Shown piece after piece: positions 59,150-64,000 of a DNA stretch of 64,000 nt. Numbering within the stretch: position 1 is the stretch's first letter; every line of letters starts with the position of its first letter. A program made the position numbers and the translations under genes. This DNA comes from Oasisia sp. SBJ-2009 (Eukaryota > Annelida > Polychaeta > Sabellida > Siboglinidae). The stretch covers positions 14,221,227 to 14,285,226 of the forward strand of contig OZ024856.1 of NCBI GenBank assembly GCA_964017155.1, written 5' to 3'. The notes under the pieces are model-generated. The model saw only the letters and a list, made by a program, of their open reading frames with translations, did no database searches and was not told where the DNA came from.

Positions 59150-59150
59150 C
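58945..59150. repeat. (CA)n/(GCAC)n simple repeats
   Basis: ACACACAC and CGCACGCACGCACGCA runs with ACCACACCA-type interruptions. All open frames across it on both strands are artefacts of the repeat. Confidence 0.95.
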
Positions 59151-60329
59151 ACCGTTATGTCAGCACCACTGCGCTTACTCAACGTTGACAAATTATGAAG
59201 GTCGTGTATAAACCGAGCAACATGGCACAGCCGGGCTATTATAGCCATTGCTTAGAACGGTCAAATAAAATTCTGAATGCTTTGGCATTTGGCGTTATAC
59301 GAAACCATACTAGATCAGCGTCTGTTTTATACAATGCTCTTGTGAACAATAGCCATATTAGATATGACTAGGTCATGCACAGATATAGTTCTAAGCTCAT
59401 ATACAGTCTATCTGTAGTCGTAATGGACCAATCAATAGCTCACAGCCGCTTAGGAAGATTTCATCGAACACTCAGCTTTAATCCAGAAGCCAAGGAGTAT
59501 AACCCATTTTTGGCTGATAGTTTTTTCATTGTTGTTTACTAGCATATATACAATTTTATCCAGGTGGAGTTCTCACCTTTCGGCATTTAAAATCAACCCA
59601 AATCAACTCATTGTCATAACTTTGCAACTAGACATGAGTCAAACATAACTAAAATATTGTTTTGTAAGTTTCCAGACATTAGGTATTCAATTCCACCATC
59701 AGTGATGTGAAGTAACGAAAATAAACCAAGATGGCGGCGATATATGAGTAAAAAATGTCGGACCCGATGTAAACAAATATTACATTTCATGTTCCGCAGC
59801 CAAATAATTTATTTTAAATATTATTATATATGGATAATTATATAACATAATTTCGGGAACTTCTTATCTTTCTAAACAGAAATCTTCTTCATGTTCATTA
59901 TATAATAACGTACTGGCCACTGTCGTTTTAGCAGGTCTGTCAACCTTGACATCCGAAATACAGAGTGCATGCCAGGTCAGAGCTGTTGAAGTGCTACCGT
60001 AAATATCTATGATATGATGAGGGGGTGTTTAGATCCACTCTTGCCTGCTGTTCGTTCACACAAATGAACCTGAGTGCTGTAGCTGGATGGAGTCGAGACG
60101 TCTAAGTGTGGTGGTTGAAACACCCATCCAGCATAGTTAAGCCGATCCCATGACACAGCGAGCCTTGCACACCTTGGCTCTCCCTATTTAATTCAGTTTG
60201 TTAGCAACATTTCTTAGTGCTTCTAGTGTGTGTTCAGCTCTGGTTATGATGTCGCAAGTGTTCTTAGTTTTCCAACTTGTCTTTTTCCTTGAAAAGCACA
60301 AGTGATGTTGCAAATGTCCTTAAGGTGGT
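59151..60329. other. Intergenic, no gene recognised
   Basis: Nothing supportable beyond AT-rich sequence. Confidence 0.5.
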
Positions 60330-60475
60330 GGGTGATACACGTACGAGAGACTCGTACGATTGACTCGGATGAAACCATCCGAATCGTACGTGTTTCGCAA
60401 AATCTGACGTAAAATCAGACGTGTATCATGCATGTCCGAGTCACTCGTACGAGGCACTCGTACGAGTGACTCGAA
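60330..60475. repeat. Cluster of inverted repeats around ACTCGTACGAGT
   Basis: Contains ACACGTACGAGAGACTCGTA, CGATTGACTCGGATG paired with CATCCGAATCGTACGTGT, and TCACTCGTACGAG / CACTCGTACGAGTGACTCG palindromes. ATACACG occurs at one end and CGTGTATCAT in the middle. It looks like the terminal region of a DNA transposon; the partner end was not found. Confidence 0.6.
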
Positions 60476-60527
60476 ATAAACAACCAATGAGATGACAGCA
60501 CTAAGTTGAACTTCGACCTTCTTAAAA

Positions 60528-60725
60528 ATGGCAGATACTGATTTGACAAAATTCTCACTTCAAATTTGTGTCGAGCTTTACCGTGAAAAGTTCGCTACGG
60601 AATGGTGCAAACCCACGTTACAAAGACAGAAGCATCGGTTAGGAATAGCCTGCAAGTTCTCAATATTGACGCTCCTTGAAGCAATGTTCAAAAAAGTTGA
60701 GGATTATATCTCAGAAATTCGATAG
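60528..60725 (+). CDS. Small ORF beside inverted repeats, unknown
   Basis: 65 codons from MADTDLTKF to SEIR, then TAG. The same frame continues past the stop into a very basic run (QRQRQRRRRCRRRQ), then MMASNFNVRALSE, a GTAAGT donor at 60807, and a possible second exon at 61653 (after TTTTGTTTTCAG) reading KKATVMHGRDYDPNNGCLA and a stop. The basic run is encoded by a GACAACGTC/GACGTTGTC inverted repeat. Together with the inverted repeats upstream it could be a remnant of a DNA transposon such as PIF/Harbinger, but that is speculation. Confidence 0.25.
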   Translation: MADTDLTKFSLQICVELYREKFATEWCKPTLQRQKHRLGIACKFSILTLLEAMFKKVEDYISEIR

Positions 60726-60809
60726 CAACGCCAACGACAACGTCGTAGACGTTGTCGTCGGCGTCAAATGATGGCTTCAAACTTCAATGTCAGAGCCCTG
60801 TCAGAAGTA

Positions 60810-62985
60810 AGTAGAGATAGCGACATCGTGAAATTAGGATCACTCGATTAACTGTTGTTTAGTTTCCCACAATATTTGTATTTTAAATATTTTAATCCAT
60901 AAAATAGTGCTCGTCTGAACACACGTTACCAATGAGTGAATGACACTGCCACGCCCACGGGCATTGCTCTGGTGACTGGTGACAGTGTGTGACTGTGAGA
61001 GGGAATACTTTTTGAATGTCTAATGAAATATAAAATATACACTCATGATCTAACATTTTAACTAGGTAAAACGCATCCGTAGCACTTGTTTACACCTCAT
61101 AAGGAATAGCTTTACATTCTATCTCTGGCTCATGACACGGGAAAAATGTAATTTGCTGTCAATGCAGGTAGCACTCACGGCTTTGAACATGGCTTTTTTG
61201 TGAGCTTTTGATTTTGCCGGTCTATTTTCATAAGAAACATGTTCTAGTTCCGTATCAGTGTGTTTGCTTAACCTTAACGTAATAGGTGTGATAGATTTAG
61301 TACATATATGTTATATGAAAGAACAATGAATGCAAACTTCTGGACACGGTCATTGGAAGGATATTTAATGCACAGTCAGTACAGATAGGACACAGGTTTT
61401 TAACCGTCTGTTTTTATAGTTTTGAATCTGCCAGTCTATTTTAAAAAGTATTTCTTGTAGTTCCATAATAGTGATATGTATATAATAACTATGAAATAAT
61501 TCTGATAAGATCCTCATGTTGTATGTGTGTGTGTGTATGTGTGTGTGTGCGTGCGTGCGTGCGTGCGTGCGTGTATGTATCGGGTGTGTGTTGTTAATAG
61601 TACATATATGTAATGTACTTACAAGTGATTATGTCCGCCCTTTTGTTTTCAGAAAAAAGCTACAGTGATGCATGGACGAGATTATGATCCAAATAATGGA
61701 TGTCTTGCATGAAGACTACATATCACTGGTTCCAACCGAAGGAGTGATATTGGTGTGAACACTTATTTGTGTGTTGCCGCTCATTTGAAATGTATATTGA
61801 TGAGATGATATCACATAAGTAAAATAATACAACATTGTTTCATAAGCTGTGACTTTGTCTATTACTTGAGTATACCCTGTCTTCCTCTCAAATAAGCAGT
61901 TGCTCATTATATTTAGATTCCTTGTAGTTATGCTGAAATCCACTGTGTCTAACAGTGTGGTCCCAATATATATATAATATCATTTAATGTACAAAACATT
62001 GTCAGGGTCACACAGCTTCCTTTCATCCATCAAAAAGAAATGTTTTTCTTAAATTATGGGCAACCAACCATACTGCCCCTCTCTGACAATTTCATATATT
62101 TAATTAATGTTTTAACACCTTATGACTAAATGATTTATGTTCTATAATTAGATGTGTTATTTATTATGAATTGAATTCATGACTTTATAAACAGCCCAAC
62201 TCTACACCTATATGTATTTGTCGTTCATTGCAAGATAGATTGCTGAACATATATATGGGATTTTCTTTCCAATGGTAGTATGACCAATTATGTACTGATA
62301 CTCAAGATATTAGTAAATGTTACCTGTAGAACATATATCATGAAATAATAACTTGCACTTGCAAACAAATGTGTGTGAGCTAACATTACTAGTCACAAGT
62401 ATTGCAGTGGTTATATTTTATTAGGGTTGGAGGAATCCAGAGTGGACTATAAATGTTCAAATATGAACTGAAAACTGAAATAGTTAGACTGGAACAATTC
62501 GATTATTACAACAAAAAACCTAACGAAGTCCTATACGTTAACATGGAGAATTTGGACTTCCTGCCCCCAATTGTCCCCAGCCTCGTTTTCGCGCGCGAGA
62601 CTTACACGCCCTATAAATAAACACGCCTTACCTGCGCAATCTGCAGATGGTTGCTGCTCTCTGTAGATTGCACAGGTCCAGCTAATGCGTATAGAATAAA
62701 CGATAATAGCTGAAGCCAAGCCAAACATTATACTATTAAAGCAATCAAATTATTGATACGTCATCATGACGTTCACATAATAAAATAATAGAGAGAGGCT
62801 GGTGCCAAGTCTGATTGTATTTTAAAGACATTTCAGGATCGCGAAATCCACAAAGTCAAATTCAAAATTGCAAAGTTTGGAACTGTTAATAGCTTTCAAT
62901 ATCCATTTTGGTCTATATGGGGTTAACATTTGTATTTATATTGGGCGATTTGACACGGAATAGCCCTTATTCGTTTATTAACCTT
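60810..62985. other. Intergenic, no gene recognised
   Basis: AT-rich. A GTGTGT/GCGTGCGT simple repeat lies at about 61520-61575. No coding segment is supported apart from the possible small exon at 61653. Confidence 0.5.
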
Positions 62986-62989
62986 ATTC

Positions 62990-63420
62990 GTTTATTAACG
63001 AATGAGGGTCGTGATATCAATGTTGGAACGACGTCGCGTTTCGACGTCACTACAAAATCTACGCGCCGACGTTGAAACGACGTCAGATTTGGTCGTCGAC
63101 GTGATTTCAACGTCCTGACGACGATATCTTTCGACGTCCTTACAACGTCGACGACTCCACGTTGCACTGACGTCGGATTTGTTGTCAACCTGATTAGATC
63201 GTTGCTACGACGTCATGGTCCACACAATAGCAACGACACGTTATTTCGGTATCGGATTTTGGACTACAAAATTATTTCAACGTCGAGTCGATGTCAGTTT
63301 TAGACGTCCTTACAATATCGATGAAACGACATTGTAAAGATATTGTATATACATTGTCCGACATTGCGACATATACTCAACCAATAATAGACGTCCGTCG
63401 TATAGACGTCGTGTGCCCCT
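62990..63420. repeat. CGACGT/AACGTC-rich degenerate repeat
   Basis: GACGTC, AACGTC and CGACGTTG words recur every 15-25 bases on both strands (for example AACGACGTCGCG, TTTCGACGTC, TTGAAACGACGTC, GATTTCAACGTCC). The array is flanked by a doubled TTATTCGTTTATTAA at 62967-63000. The 73-codon minus-strand frame it creates is internally repetitive and probably not a gene. It resembles arrays inside invertebrate DNA transposons. Confidence 0.75.
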
Positions 63421-63934
63421 GGGAAATTCCTTTATCACATATTTACATTTCTTAAATCAGAATGAAACATGAAACATAATAGGTACACTATAATAATTCA
63501 TACTATATAACATAATTTTGTGATAAAAACGAAAATACACAAAATGCCTATATGCCCCTTTAATTAAGCAAATGTATCAAGCAAAATATATTGCAGACTG
63601 TTGTTGCAAACGGTTAATTATTAACTCTTGGGTGCAAAGGTTTTTGTATAGTTTCCCTTCCAAATACATATCAGAACTATACATACGCCGTTTTGTATAG
63701 TTTCCCTTCCAAATACACATCAGAATGTATATATATATATATATATATATACCAACGTTTTTGTTTAATGAATCCTTAAAAGGTAATATTTTACTTTTCA
63801 CATGTAGTATAGGCCACTGTGTCGCATACAACGTTTTCGTTCGCAATCTTTGAAGCACGGTTGTGCTTAGTTGCTAAATATCTAAAATAATGTTGCAGTT
63901 TTCTAAGGATAACGTTAGGAACTACAAGACGGTT
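63421..63934. other. Intergenic with a short direct repeat
   Basis: TTGTATAGTTTCCCTTCCAA followed by ATACA(T/C)ATCAGAA occurs twice (about 63643 and 63693), about 50 bases apart. A short TA run follows at 63728-63752. No gene is recognised. Confidence 0.6.
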
Positions 63935-64000
63935 TCACTCTTACATTTATTCCGGGCGTTAAATAATATCCGGGTGACGATTCTGTTCATGCGCGATTAA
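63935..64000 (+). mobile_element. GCGCATGCGC MITE, third copy cut by the window end
   Basis: TTACATTTATTCCGGGCGTTA then GGTGACGATTCTGTTCATGC and GCGATT parallel the left arm of the elements at 55884 and 56373. More diverged. It continues outside the window. Confidence 0.55.

Noticed and set aside
58882..59248. Several overlapping open frames of His/Thr or Val/Cys repeats
   Set aside because: All arise from the CA/GCAC simple repeat read in different frames.
62967..63188. 73-codon minus-strand frame as a gene
   Set aside because: The peptide is a degenerate internal repeat produced by the CGACGT-rich array.

Overview
The window is metazoan nuclear DNA: AT-rich, with long introns, GT-AG splicing, many simple repeats and several families of small transposons. 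The gene structures and repeat types fit a marine invertebrate, most likely a lophotrochozoan such as a mollusc. That placement is inference; no single sequence proves it.

Two cellular protein-coding genes can be rebuilt exon by exon. On the minus strand (7950-10961) is AP4S1, the sigma subunit of the AP-4 adaptor complex: 4 coding exons, 145 aa. On the plus strand (11390-46610) is a striatin (STRN/STRN3-type) gene: 19 coding exons, 790 aa, with an N-terminal caveolin-binding/coiled-coil part and a C-terminal WD40 propeller. They lie head to head, with 428 bp between the start codons and a perfect CRE palindrome (TGACGTCA) in that gap. From general knowledge, human AP4S1 and STRN3 are also head-to-head neighbours, so this looks like an ancient bidirectional gene pair.

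Layout: 1-3.7 kb is non-coding, with a TA tract and a snap-back MITE. At 3.7-5.7 kb is a broken LINE with the inverted structure expected from twin priming, itself split by a MITE. AP4S1 follows at 7.9-11 kb, with two MITEs in its last intron. Striatin fills 11.4-46.6 kb. Its 16-kb first intron holds two copies of a 1.2-1.3 kb TIR element with 5-bp target duplications; a third copy sits in intron 5. From 46.6 to 49.1 kb is the probable 3' UTR. At 49.2-50.8 kb are two tRNA-derived SINEs in opposite orientation and a tRNA-Thr(AGT) gene. At 51.75-54.4 kb is a decayed CR1/jockey-like LINE. At 55.9-56.85 kb two related MITEs lie almost end to end. The rest is mostly unassigned, with simple repeats and a CGACGT-rich degenerate repeat near 63 kb.

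The most unusual feature is inside striatin. Four exon-intron boundaries (exon 8 donor, exon 11 acceptor, exon 17 donor, exon 19 acceptor) are each part of a tandem repeat that copies the splice site itself 5 to 17 times. No period is a multiple of three, so each decoy splice site would change the reading frame. Intron 16 also holds a minisatellite of about 100 units of 22 bp that has swallowed and duplicated a transposon.
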